Origin: Leishmania donovani
Taxonomy: Eukaryota; Euglenozoa; Kinetoplastea; Trypanosomatida; Trypanosomatidae
Reading direction: 5' to 3'
NCBI RefSeq assembly: GCF_000227135.1
Contig: NC_018246.1
Coordinates: 228,501-292,500, forward strand
Length of the DNA stretch: 64,000 bases
Shown here piece after piece: positions 29,301-39,609 of this stretch; the first letter of the stretch is position 1, and every line of letters starts with the position of its first letter. The notes beneath the pieces are model-generated. The model made no database searches. It worked only from the letters and a program-made list of their open reading frames with translations, and had not been told where the DNA came from. Made by a program: the position numbers and the translations under genes.

Positions 29301-31374
29301 TTCGCCCAAGGAGGAGGGCGCCAAGTGGACCCAGCGCCTCATGTCCTCGTTTGCAGGTGCCGCCTTACAGCCGAACGCGCGCGCGGCAGCGTCACGGGCC
29401 CCGGGGCGAGAGATTGCGAGCCCCGGTGGCGGCGCGCCGAGTGCCATCCCTCCATGGCCGTCGTCAGCATCTCTGCCGAAGCGCGGCGGTGGCGGCGGCG
29501 CCGCCCGCAGAGCCTCCTTTCGCACCCTTTCTCTCTCGCCTTGCGGGGCTGCAGCACGCGAGTGTGCTGCGGCGATCGCGACAGCTGCTGCTAGTCCTTG
29601 TGCCGGTGGTGCCGCGGCGGTGACACCACCGACAGGCGCGTATTCGCCCTCCACCCCTGCAGCGCAGCCGTTCAGTGATCTGTCGAAATCCGCTGGCAAC
29701 GCGCCGGTAGACCTGCTCAAGGCGGACGTGTTTGCGTTAGGTGTGACCGTATACACGCTGCTCCTCGGCCACCTGCCTTGGCGTGCGTCGAGTGCAGTGT
29801 CGCAGCGCGCGGCCATACTCGCCGAGCCCGATCCTTTTTTGCGCCTCTACAAGGCAGCTTACGGCGATGCCTATGTGGGGCCGCCACAAGTGCGGGAAGC
29901 GTGTATGCCGCGTTGTGACGTGCTCGGCAGCGACGCGATCCCGGCTTCCTCGCACGCTAGCACGTCGGCGAGCGGCAAGGACGGTCGCGGTGCCAGCTAT
30001 GGAACGGCAAACGCCGAGCTAAGTGACGGGCAGTGGGCGATTGCCGCCGAGAAGGACGATGTAGTGACGCCGGCGCCAGTGACTGCCCTCCCCTGCAAGT
30101 GGCGACACTTGAGCAACACAGGGACGACCCCGGACGAGTGCACATCGGAGCAGGAGAAGTGCACGCCCACGGCAGCGAAGCTGACTGCCGCGCCTCAGCC
30201 TCATCGCAATGCCCCCACTCGGAGCGACCGCAACTCGGCCCAGCCCGTCGGTGAACGCAGTACCGCCGCCGCCGCGTTGCCGCGTCCCGCAACTCAGCTC
30301 TTGGCGAAGAAAGCGACCACATCCGAATCTCGCGCCCCAAAGGACCTCGCCGAGTCGCCAAGCGATGACCACAACCCGAGGGCGCCTTTCGAAGCACCCC
30401 CGCCACCCATGCCACCGCAGCAAGAGCGGCACCTTCATCGTTTTCAATGGAGACCTTTCATGGATGTCGTCCTCGGCTCCGCTCCCATCAAAACAGCCAC
30501 CGCAGCAGGCACGGCGATCACGCAGCAAGCTCAGGTGACCGTCAGGCATCGCCGCGGCGGTGGTGGCGAACTTGTGGACGGGGACTTGCAGCAAACGAAC
30601 GCCACGACAACATGCATACGATCGCGCGCTCCCGCCGTTAAGATGCTCCTCTCCAGAGCCGCGACGCAGCCGCGGTTCGGGTCTGTGGTGCAAGTTCCGC
30701 ACTCGCTTGCGATCTGTGGAGACGAGCGCGCGACGTGGGAGGCGCAGGGGGCGGCGATGAGTGGCCCAGCAGTTGCGCCACCGCTTCGACCGCGCGGACC
30801 GACGACGACGCCGGATCAGCTGTATCCGTATCGTGGCATTCTCGACGTCGACGATGATGACTGGATGAAGGCTGATGAGTCCGACGTGGTACAAGGCATG
30901 AAGGAGAGCGCGATAAATGCGGAGCAGTGGGTGCCGGGCTCGTCTAGCGACCTCCTGCGAACTGTCCCGTCTAGCGCCGTCACAGGCACGCGCAGTAACG
31001 ACAGCGAGGCTGATAGCGCGTCTGACTGCGACAGCAGCACAACGACTGTACCCTGCAGCGCTGCTAAATCGACCGCGTCTTCGCTGCCCAGCGACGACGA
31101 CGAGGACCTGGAGTCGTGCGAGAGCATCTACGAGCGGCTCTTTGAGATGGAACAGCCGTGCCGCGCGTACACGGTAGTGGAGCACATGCCTCTGCCCACA
31201 ATGTCAGGCACCTCTCGCGAGATCAGTGGCGAAGCCGTCGACTTTGTGCGGTCGTGCCTCTGCCTGGATCCCGCTGAACGTCGCACGGTGTTCGAACTGT
31301 TCCGCCATCCCTGGATTCGCGGCGGAGAGGGGGCGATGCTGGCGGAGGCTGGCACCTCCGCGGGGTCTCCATGA
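26350..31374 (+). CDS. CaMKK-like serine/threonine protein kinase with two large insertions
   Basis: 1674 residues from the ATG at 26350. An in-frame extension to 26188 begins at GTG in a TG repeat and is leader sequence. Residues 1 to about 725 are Ser/Thr-rich and look disordered. The kinase core follows: Gly loop GRGSYATV at 738-745, Lys760, alpha-C Glu784, catalytic HRDIKPSN at 871-878, DFG at 891-893 and APE at 915-917, so it should be active. Residues from about 925 to 1115 form an insertion before subdomain IX (Asp1126, Gly1131). A second insertion of about 470 residues precedes the C-lobe end near 1630-1660 (DPAERR and HPWI). The sequence around HRDIKPSN, the DFGVS and the FLAPELL segment resembles CaMKK/LKB1/Elm1-type kinases that phosphorylate AMPK family T-loops, so that role is inferred. 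The insertions are Ala/Ser/Pro-rich. Confidence 0.9.
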   Translation: MLPSSAPPWGPGPPDPAPYSTIAAHNCTAECVDGSTSGSATHNRSTSPRGQPAGGDTASPTPASVEVLGRKTQHRRCSTSPPLKPLMKEAFLARAPEKPRCTLASAAMESTGDPPHPSKDSDAETSACIRATCTGSRTRVDHAPPLSLSATVSSVQQHLGMIPQVASSNSASYQASASAPSTPSNRKEASKMRRRSSSAFMSRLPSDTRLRTSLLAAFGVHVETHGRCDAPSHAPLPVRGSLSMTNSTDVTPVASDTHFRRSVNEGCSTVESHCTATAAASCVVVRAPSGAFRALPHPSIWLNTSLAGIGGVPSFNSSTPSTNASVLKDRHSSGAGTCEVPSESSLLPPFRTSSFDRDGVGAEDCGSEASGTASTSATVEVLHSGDANPVTGDRCSRLPSGRSINTSVSGEVGGFAPDASGTSTAHHTCAESNSSAGGGAELQGAGCSFGWRMFSSLTSQRGGGGGGAPAPSLGIFQSGLYLSMDEGDVSPAPALEVPMTPQSFSTMLLARESSEGAQHPVRAGSATSATTTNGARSSSLAVQEGNDTMLRQSSQQVPIVSQLAEDAWSGGGVAANGIEDWCVDGGSRDSREARTTSTTHTSGVGSHPCLVPGSGSGRCVIGGCCATPLSSFQLLGGSSKQEMPTSALDTDEIPSTPTDISALPHPPPPPLSARRRRQRRACHHCDGGNAVSSNSRVDLETGVIETDTLERARAVSKDGSRAYEIVNGKYVMYDYELGRGSYATVRLCYNMADGHFYAVKVLDRVRLKRRQLGSEAGLCKIDQEIAMMKQVQHKNIIALHEVIRDPSMRYVYLVLELAESREVLSMRDNGDVLPRGDDDGAATAYPEAAAREMVKGLLQALMYIHYLGVAHRDIKPSNVLRTADGTVKLCDFGVSVLVGDAPMQLSREGSVAFLAPELLLSSEVEVSRFLTPDDSSLGSTRNKSATHMLADSALATATRNARTTVTSTTTATSATELASTGGPASPKEEGAKWTQRLMSSFAGAALQPNARAAASRAPGREIASPGGGAPSAIPPWPSSASLPKRGGGGGAARRASFRTLSLSPCGAAARECAAAIATAAASPCAGGAAAVTPPTGAYSPSTPAAQPFSDLSKSAGNAPVDLLKADVFALGVTVYTLLLGHLPWRASSAVSQRAAILAEPDPFLRLYKAAYGDAYVGPPQVREACMPRCDVLGSDAIPASSHASTSASGKDGRGASYGTANAELSDGQWAIAAEKDDVVTPAPVTALPCKWRHLSNTGTTPDECTSEQEKCTPTAAKLTAAPQPHRNAPTRSDRNSAQPVGERSTAAAALPRPATQLLAKKATTSESRAPKDLAESPSDDHNPRAPFEAPPPPMPPQQERHLHRFQWRPFMDVVLGSAPIKTATAAGTAITQQAQVTVRHRRGGGGELVDGDLQQTNATTTCIRSRAPAVKMLLSRAATQPRFGSVVQVPHSLAICGDERATWEAQGAAMSGPAVAPPLRPRGPTTTPDQLYPYRGILDVDDDDWMKADESDVVQGMKESAINAEQWVPGSSSDLLRTVPSSAVTGTRSNDSEADSASDCDSSTTTVPCSAAKSTASSLPSDDDEDLESCESIYERLFEMEQPCRAYTVVEHMPLPTMSGTSREISGEAVDFVRSCLCLDPAERRTVFELFRHPWIRGGEGAMLAEAGTSAGSP

Positions 31375-31942
31375 TGTTCGCCGTCTGCGGCCGAGAAAGG
31401 CGCCGATGTGAAATTATCGTCCGGCTCTTGAATGGACGCAGTGAGCACAAATGACGAAGCATAAAGTTGCATGAAAGGCAGCAGAGGACCCCGTTACCGG
31501 CAGCCTGGGCTACCTCGGTACGCGGCGGCCGTGAGCGGGTGATGGGTCACCTTCCACAATATTGAGAAAGTGGCGGCGCCGCTTGTGGAAGACATCGACC
31601 GTGCGCCACGTCGCGTCAGCGGCATTCATTAGGCATGGCACGGTGATCCGCAGCGTCGACTTGGAGCGGCGCACCCTTGACGGCGTCCTATCTCCAACAA
31701 CAACCCTTGTCGTTGCTTGCGCTGCGTCGTCGCTGCAGAGCACGGTCGCCTTCCCCGTGGTGATTACCACCCCACGCGGAACCGACGTGGTCGAGCTTTC
31801 TCCAGATTTGTCGGCGTTGTGATCCTAGCCGCTGCGTATCACAAACTACACCGCTGCCGGCTTCCTCGCCGGAGGTATCAGTGGCTCGTGGTGTGCGCGT
31901 GCACACACCATTGCAGACGACACGGACGCGCAACGCCAAAAT

Positions 31943-31960
31943 GAAATATATATATATATG
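31943..31960. repeat. AT dinucleotide tract
   Basis: A short AT run, interrupted by one G, in the 3' UTR region of the kinase gene. Confidence 0.8.
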
Positions 31961-33720
31961 TATAGTTTTTTTAGCAGCGTTCAGGGTGACGCGAGCGGTT
32001 TCGGCCACGCGCCCTTGAAACCCCCTGCACGTGCACGATGGGGGGACGATGATTTCATAGTCACCACTTCAGCGCGATCACTGTCATTTCTCAGCGTTTT
32101 AGCGTGCTCCCTAGTCCACGGCACAAGACTGGGAGCCTGTCTCCACCCAAGCTATGAACGCAAGCGCGACGACGACGCCGCGCAGAGCGGGGCAGTGGAA
32201 GTGCGCTGCCGTCGAATGAGGACCTCGCCACGCTGGAGGGCACGTCCAGCATCGCCGCTGAGTAAGGAATATTTCGATAAACGTGAGCGGCCACACTGAG
32301 CAGCTTACACCCAAGATATCCCTCCGCAAAACCCTAGCAGCGGCAAGCGGCGCCGGCGGCTTTCCATTCTCTCCTCGCCGCTTTCTCAAGAGGCTTGCGC
32401 AGCGCGATCGCCCCCCTCCCCCTCCCTCCATGTTACGATGCGCGTTGTGACACTGTGTTGCGCCTCTTGTCCGCATCCGTGTATGCCCGTTTCCAGGCAG
32501 CGACTGTGGCGAAGGTGTCTTCGTCGTACACCATCCTCGCTGCCTCCTTCCTTTTTTTCTTCTCCCGCATCCGTACTGTGACGTGATAATACGCACGCCC
32601 AGGGGCACGCCTGTGCTGATGTGGTACTGGAAATGGATACGCTCATGACCGCAGATTGCGGCGACGCTGCGGTACGTCTCTCTCTCACGTTTCTTTTCTT
32701 CGATCTCCCCCTTTACGTGCGTCTTCTATTTCGGTGATTGTGACCCTGTATGCACTCGCTGACGTTTTGTTGCTGTTTAGTGGTGGTGTGTCCTCCGTTG
32801 GCGTGTGCCCGCGACCGTGTGTGGCACTCTCCCTCTCCGCATCTGCCTCCTGCACTGTTCCCACGCCATGCTACGTTTCTGCGTCGCACAGGCTCGCCTC
32901 GCGTCGCGTTGTGGGCCTCCGTTGTTTCTTTTTCTTCGTTAGAGGCGTATGTGTGCCTGTGTCTGTGTCTGTGTATGCGTGTCTGTGTTGCGTCTTCACT
33001 GACCCACGCCATCTCCGACCCCATAACTGCTCCATACTCTTCCTCGCTTCTGTTGCGCATGTATCCTTCCCGTCCCCTTTCTTGCTGTGCTGTGCGACCT
33101 GTTAGCAGCTTCTCTGTTCGCACACGCGTGTATACATGAATATTTATACCTGTCTGTGCTGCGTGTTCTGTTTCCATGCTTGCACCGAGATCGTGGGTGT
33201 TGGTGGTGACGAAGGAAGCGGAAGAGACTGAGGAGCACGTGTGCGTGTGTGTGCAAGGAGGGGGAGGGGGCTCTTTTAGTGCACCCCCCCCCCACCCACA
33301 CACATATCCCAACGGGTGCATCGAGCCCATGAGGAGTAACGCTTTAAAGACCTCAAGCGAAGCGGAACGACTGCTCTTCCTTTATTTGATGCTTGCGCTC
33401 TCCGGTCTGCGCTGTCTCGCACAACGCGCCCACCCCCAGCCCTCTCCCCACTCTCTCTTCTCTCAAGTGAGTTATCAGGTGCGAGGGAGAAGCGAGAAGA
33501 GCAACCACTTGACAACCACGTATAGAAGGTGTTTACCACGTACTGCAGCCGGTCGGCTCCTCCCTTCTCGGCCACGATCGCTTTTTCCACCTCCCTGTCG
33601 CGCTCCTTTTTCACCTCCCTTGCTTTACCCCCTTCTCCCTTCTACTGTGAAACACACGCCCACACCACATGCACGGGCACAGGATGCATTCGACAACACA
33701 GAGCCTGCTTCGTTTGCGTG

Positions 33721-33756
<36 letters not shown>

Positions 33757-33757
33757 C
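33721..33757. repeat. Interrupted AT dinucleotide tract
   Basis: About 37 bases of alternating A and T with a single G near the centre. It is nearly self-complementary and could form a cruciform or hairpin. Confidence 0.9.
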
Positions 33758-35062
33758 ATACGCTCTCTGTCTTTGTTCTAGGGGTTTCACAACTACACGT
33801 TCCTCCACCCCTAGCCCCTCCACCCCCCCCTCGGGATCTTTCCTTCGTCGTCGCACACCACGCCTTCCCACACCTCAACATCAGCGACTGCGACGGTAGC
33901 GAAGTGCGAAGAACGTACAAAATCGAATTCACGATACCGTGATACGAACAAGAAAAGGGAACAACAACAACGAACGTACGAAAAGTCAGAGCCACGCACG
34001 GCGCACATCTACCACCACCTTGTCCGGCAAACGAAAAAAAAAAGAACAAGGGACGGGCGACTCTACCTCATCTCTGTCTCTTGTACGCTTGCTCCCTTCT
34101 CTGGTGCATAGCCGTCTCGTGTTCTTCGCTCACCTAATCCCTCTCTCTCTCGTTGTTGTTTTTTGCCACACGTACGGTCTTACTTATCATCGGCGCTCTG
34201 GAGCACCACGAGAAAAGTGCGCACCCACAAGGCGATCAAAAACAGGACTGGCCGTTGCCGCACCATCACGTGCCGCAGCACAAGGACCACCGCACACCGC
34301 CACCTGTCAAAACAACAACGGCCCCCACGACAAGAGAACGTCACCAAAGAAGCGGAAAGAAAAGCGTGTAAAAAAGGAAACGCTAAGCAAACACGGAAGT
34401 TAGGTGAGGCCATCGCGCGCTCTGGACGTTTCTGTTTTGTGTGTGTGTATGTGTGTGGCATCAGTCCGACCTACATGGAACCAACGTGAGGCAAAACGGA
34501 CGTGCAAGCATCTCTTCGCCTCCCCTCCTTTCCCCCTCTTTCCGTCCTTCCTCCTTCCACAGGCCCTACACTCCTCCACACGCACACAAAATACTTTATA
34601 GAGGCACGTTGACGGACGCATCTCATCTCGTGCCTCCATCGACTCTCTCTCTCTGTTTCCACTCTCCGTACACTTTTTTTTTCTGCCAAACCCCCCTCCC
34701 CCTTTTCCCTCCCCTCACCCCTCGCCCCTCGCTCCGCTTCCCTCCCTGTCCCTCGCGACCCTTTACAGGTATCGGATCGATCCCGCAGCATCCACACATA
34801 CCCCTCGCACACACACACGTACACATATACACGTTTTTTTTCCTTCTCTTTGCCGCACCTTTTTTTTTAATCTCAACCTTTCAGTGAACGGATACAAGAG
34901 AGGGAGAAGCAGAGCAAGAGACACACAGGGTTTCCATACCGAAAAAAGCGAAAGACAGACATTGCCGGTTAAGGAGCGCACTCGTGACTGTATGAGAGCA
35001 AGTGCGTGCGTGAGTGTGTGTGTGTATATGCACCTTTGTGTATCTCAAACTTCTTTTAGATA

Positions 35063-35084
35063 ATATATATATATATATATATAT
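35063..35084. repeat. AT dinucleotide tract ending in ATCGATC
   Basis: About 22 bases of alternating A/T directly followed by a ClaI-like ATCGAT sequence. The same junction recurs at 38853. Confidence 0.85.
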
Positions 35085-38000
35085 CGATCCCGTCTTACCG
35101 TGCCGATCTCCCCATCCTATTTTTTTTTCGCTCTACGCACCTTTGATCACCTGCAGCCCTGCCTCACTGTCTACGCGCGTTTCCTTTTCCCCCGTTGCCG
35201 TTGTTGTTCGTGTGCGTGTCAGGTACTGTCTACTCGAAGTAGCCGCCGTCTGTCGCTTTTTAGTTGCTTTACTTTCCTGCATTGGTGCCGTGCCCCCCCC
35301 CTCTCTCTCGTTCTCTTTCCTTTTCGAGTTGGTTTGGCTGTCCTTTTCTGCTTCCGTTTTGCTTCTCTCTTCTTTGGTTCGTTTCTGTTTTCTCAGACAC
35401 AGACGCATACCCTTTCTCTCTCGCTTTCCTTCCGGCCTTTGTCTCTGTCCCTCTCACGTACTCCTTGACACTCGCGGACTTTGTCACGTTTTTCTTTGCT
35501 GCTCTCCTCTTTTTTTTTTCTATTTTTTTCTTTTTTTTTTGATTGCTCTAGTGGGTTACTTCTTCTTTTGTGTGTTCTCGCGCTCTCGTCTCGGACTCGT
35601 TCTCTTGTCGTTGTTCTCCCTACCCCTTTTCTCCCTCTTGCCACCCGTTTTTATATACCGTGGTTCTTTTTCTCTCTCTCTCCTCGTATCCTCCTCTTCC
35701 TCTTGTGCGTGCGCGCGTGTGCCTTCACGTCTTGTCCATCTTTCTGTTTATTGTTCGCTTTTAGTGTAGCTCGTCGCCTCTCTCTCTCCTCTTTCCTGTG
35801 CGCGTGTGCATTCTCTTTCCTTAGGGTCGCCCTCTTCTCTCGTCTCCCTAACTCTGTTTCTGACATTGCCAAGTGTCTTTCTGTTTTCTTCGCTCTGCAC
35901 CACAGGCGTGCGTGTGCGTGTATCTTTTTACCCTCGGGGTACCTCTTTTCTGGTGTGACGATCGCCGTACATTTTTTTTTGCTGCTGCTGCCGCCGCTGC
36001 TGCTCTCGCCCTCTCTCTCACACACACACGAACACATAAAGCAAATTTGTTCTTGTTGTTTACTCAAACTTAGCGTCTTTTTTCTCGTTTTGTTGTTGCT
36101 GCATAGACTCGTGCTTGCGTTCTCTTGCTAGCTCTCCGTATTTCGTTGACTCCTCTGTCTCCCTGTGTTGTCGACGCGTCGTTTGTGAGTCTCTTGCAGC
36201 TGCCGCTGCTTCTACCGCCGCCCCCTCCCCCTCTCATCCCGCTGCGTCGCTTCCACTTGCTGCTGCTGTTGTTGTTTTCGTTTTCTCCCCTTTCTTGATC
36301 CTCCCCTCACACGTTTCCCTCCTGTTTCTATCGCCCGACCTACTCGACATACGACGACGGAGTGGTCGGCCGCAGCTGTTGGACTCTATGTGTGTGTGTG
36401 TATGCTCTTTTTTGTTTCGGCACCCTCTCCTCTTAGTATCCCTCATCTTCTTTGCGCCCCATCTCTCCTGCACCCTTCTTTCGCTGTTGTACGCATCCTT
36501 CGTTTCTTTTTCGCTTGCTCGTTTCTGTTCTCCTCGCCATTCCCAGCACCTCTTCCTTATTGTTGTTTGCAACGTTGTCGGCTTCGTCATCCATCCATCA
36601 CAGCCGCCATCACGGCCTCCTCTCCTTCGCCTTTCTGAAGTCCTTTTTCTGCTCTGTGATCGTTGCTTCCTTTTGTGACGGTTGTCTGCGACGGTCTCTC
36701 TCTCTGTGTTGGCACGCAAGTGACCTCTTCGGTCACCACAATCACCACCGATACTCGTCCCTGTCCTCCCCTTCACCTGTGAGACAGGCGGGGTAGGAAA
36801 AAAGGATCGCAAGGCAGGATTATCTTCGCTTTGGGCGGTGGATATCGGTTGCTGCCTGCCTGTGCTAGCATCTTGCGTTTTCTTTGGCCTGTCTCTTGAT
36901 CACCACCACACACGTCGACCCCTCCGTTCCCTCCCCCACCCTTCCCTCTCCCTTCTTACTTCCTTGTATCTTTTTGTTTTTGTGTGTGTTCCCGTTTTCA
37001 GCAGAGGATCATCGACTCCGTTTCTTTTTTCCTATCGCTGATAGATTGTGTGTGTGTGTGCTTGTGTGCGTGATTTGTGCGTGCTACGCCTCTGGCTCCG
37101 TTCCGTCCCCACCCCACCACCTTCCTCCTTTCCCCTCTCTTCCCTTGCAAGCTCACGCACACACCAGACGCGCTACTCAGACAGACGTTCGCTATTTACG
37201 TGTTGTTTTTCTTTGCGCCTCCCCCTCTTTTTCAGCTGCCTCGCCTCTTCGTCTCTCCCCCGCAGCCGGCAGTGGAAAGGGCCAAGTGAGCGACTGTAAA
37301 GGTGGGGGATTCCGGAAGCCTGGCAGACAAGGCCCACACGAGCAGGCAGACGACGTCCTGCGGAGACCAAGTGTCATCAGGGTAAAAGGTGTGTTCGGTT
37401 ACTGTCGCTCTCTTTCTTTTTTTTTTGACTTCCTGCCTTTTCTGTGCTTTTACCGGCGCGGTTTTCTCTATCCCTCCACATCCTTTTTTTCCGCCACTTT
37501 GGAGGACGAGCACAACACAACAAGAGATTGCGCTGCTGCGTGTTGCGGTGCGTCCTGAGGTGCCGAGCCAGACAACAAGCAAGTGGGCGAAAAGACGACT
37601 GAATCCCACGCCGCGTCTCTGCAAGAAGAGGCACGCACAGAAGAGAAACAAAACATGGAAGGCAAAGGACGAAACCGAGAAATCGAACGGAGCGCTTGTA
37701 AGTAGGGACAACTCTTTCTTCCCTTGATTTCTGCACCAGCGCAGCATTAACTCTCATTCCCAGATACGCTTTTTTGTTATTGCTGTTTTTCTCTTTTCGT
37801 GTGGCCCTATCCTTTACCGAGAGCTCGGCACAGACCCGCGCGCGCGAGCGCATCCGCATCTCTGTACGAGATTTTATCACCTTGGTAGCAGCACATAAAG
37901 AAAGCAGTTCCAGCAGACAGTACGTATCGCCTTAGCGTCGTACCGCCCTCCCTCCCCTCCCCCCACACACACGCACCACCACCAGCGCCAGGTAATTGAA

Positions 38001-38836
38001 AGGGGTTCTCAGACTCGCGGCCCGCACAGGTAGGAAGAGGAAGACGTAATCAAGCCGATCAAAACAGTAAAGAGCGTCCAAGCGAACGATTGAAAAGCAG
38101 CCGCAGTCTCAAAAAATACAGAAAAGAAAAAGTAGAGGCTCCGCGACGTGGACGTGTAACCTTTCCCTTGTGTGCGTACTTCTACGTGACTGTGTAAGCA
38201 GATCATCCTTGTAAGTCTCCCCTCGCCCTCCCCACTTATTTCCCATTTTTGTTTCGTTGTTGTGAGCCTTGTTGTATTTGCTCTTGATGGACCCCCCACG
38301 TCACCACCCCTCCCTCCCCCCTCCCTTCCTTCCCCTCCAAAACATAACCCCTTCTGGCTCTTGGACGGTGCTTTCTTTAAGCTTAGGTGAGTGGCTGCCC
38401 GTTTACTGTTCTCTACTTCGTTCTTCGCTCCTTTTATCATTGGTTCGGCATTCCTGCCCCTTCTTTGCTGGCGGACCGAGCGTGCGTTGCCTTGGCCGGC
38501 CCCGCAGTCTTGTTGTTGTTTGTCTCCTGCAAGTGCTGATCTTCCCTCCCCTTTCCTCCTCACTTCGCCTTTTCCGTTGAACGGGGACACTCGTTTTGTT
38601 GCTGTTGGTCGTGCTTTGCGGCAAGTGGCGGTGGGCAGGAACGACAGCTAGCACGAGGCTTGGCGAAAGGATCGGGGCAATCCACGACATTTAGGGCAGA
38701 GGATACCTCCCCCCTCCCCCCGCCCCCTCGCCCCTCCCTCCCTCCATCCTCACACACACACGCACAGTGTGAAGAAAAAAAAAGACGAAAACACAAGCGG
38801 GGAATACCGTCAACGGGGCGCCGCCACGCTTGCCCT

Positions 38837-38853
38837 TATATATATATATATAT
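38837..38853. repeat. TA dinucleotide tract ending in ATCGATC
   Basis: About 17 bases of alternating T/A directly followed by ATCGATC, as at 35084. Confidence 0.85.
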
Positions 38854-39536
38854 CGATCTGTATACGTATATCCGCCTTGTCATCATTTCGGTCTTTCGTT
38901 TTTGTAGTTGCCGCCGTCGTTGTTAATTCCTTCGTGTGCACGAATTCGCCGGCGCTTGTGCACACCTCCCGTCTCCCCGTGTCTGCTTGTGCGCCTCGTT
39001 GTATGGGTAGCTTGAACGTTGGGTGCCGCCACTGCCGTCACTCACACCATTCCTACTACTGGCACTGCCTACCCATCCAGAACCTTTCCTTCTCCCCCCC
39101 CCCAATAGTGCGTGCGTCCTTGTGTGTATTGCGTGTGTGTCCTCGCCTCCCTTTTTGGGGGGTTGAGAAGTGTACCTCCACAGATTTCTCCGTCCGTGCC
39201 TCTGCGCATCTGTATCGACAGATTAACACGCCTCTGCATCTCTCTGTTGGGTGTCTCTGTTAGAGCTCCCTTCTGCGTGCGTTGTTGTTTTCCAAGTCCA
39301 CGCTCCGCCTTTGTTGTTGTGGCTCGTCTCTCTCGCCCTTGTTTTCGCTTTCCCCCTCCCTCGCTCTCTCTGTGCGCGGGGGGGGGGGCCGTCCTTCCTT
39401 TTTTGCCCCTCTGCGCGCCTTCGCGCGTTATCTGTTGTGTGGTGGAGTGAGTGGTTGCGTAAGGGAGCACGTATCCGTCGCTGATTACGCCTGTGTCTGT
39501 CTGTGTGTGTGTGTGTTCTTCTCTGTTGAATTTGTG

Positions 39537-39553
39537 GTTTCTGTTCTCGTTAG
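39537..39553 (+). promoter_or_regulatory. Candidate spliced-leader acceptor for the gene at 39610
   Basis: A short T-rich run ends in TAG at 39551-39553, giving a leader of about 57 bases. Another AG sits at 39606-39607, right before the ATG. The tract is weak, so this is tentative. Confidence 0.3.
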
Positions 39554-39609
39554 CCTCCCCCCGCCACCGCCACCGTCACCACCACTATCCACTCGTCCCC
39601 CACTCAGTC

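Larger units (their letters stand above)
31375..39609. other. 8.2-kb spacer with no recognised gene
   Basis: This is the longest gene-free stretch. 31375-32330 is GC-rich like a 3' UTR with repeat remnants. After about 32660 it is pyrimidine-rich with many T runs, several TA tracts and no open frame that looks like protein. Candidate short frames near 31562-31822 (+) and 31510-31770 (-) start at TTG or GTG, overlap each other and are not convincing. Several polypyrimidine-AG sites occur, so unannotated non-coding transcripts or a long leader are possible, but nothing specific is seen. Confidence 0.55.

Noticed and set aside
31510..31822. Short overlapping frames on both strands downstream of the kinase gene
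   Set aside because: Neither starts with ATG, they overlap each other, and neither shows a recognisable motif. The GC-rich context suggests a repeat remnant.
35014..36131. Overlapping 251- and 216-codon frames of hydrophobic character
   Set aside because: T/C-rich composition explains the Phe/Leu/Ser content and apparent membrane segments. Several frames are open at once.
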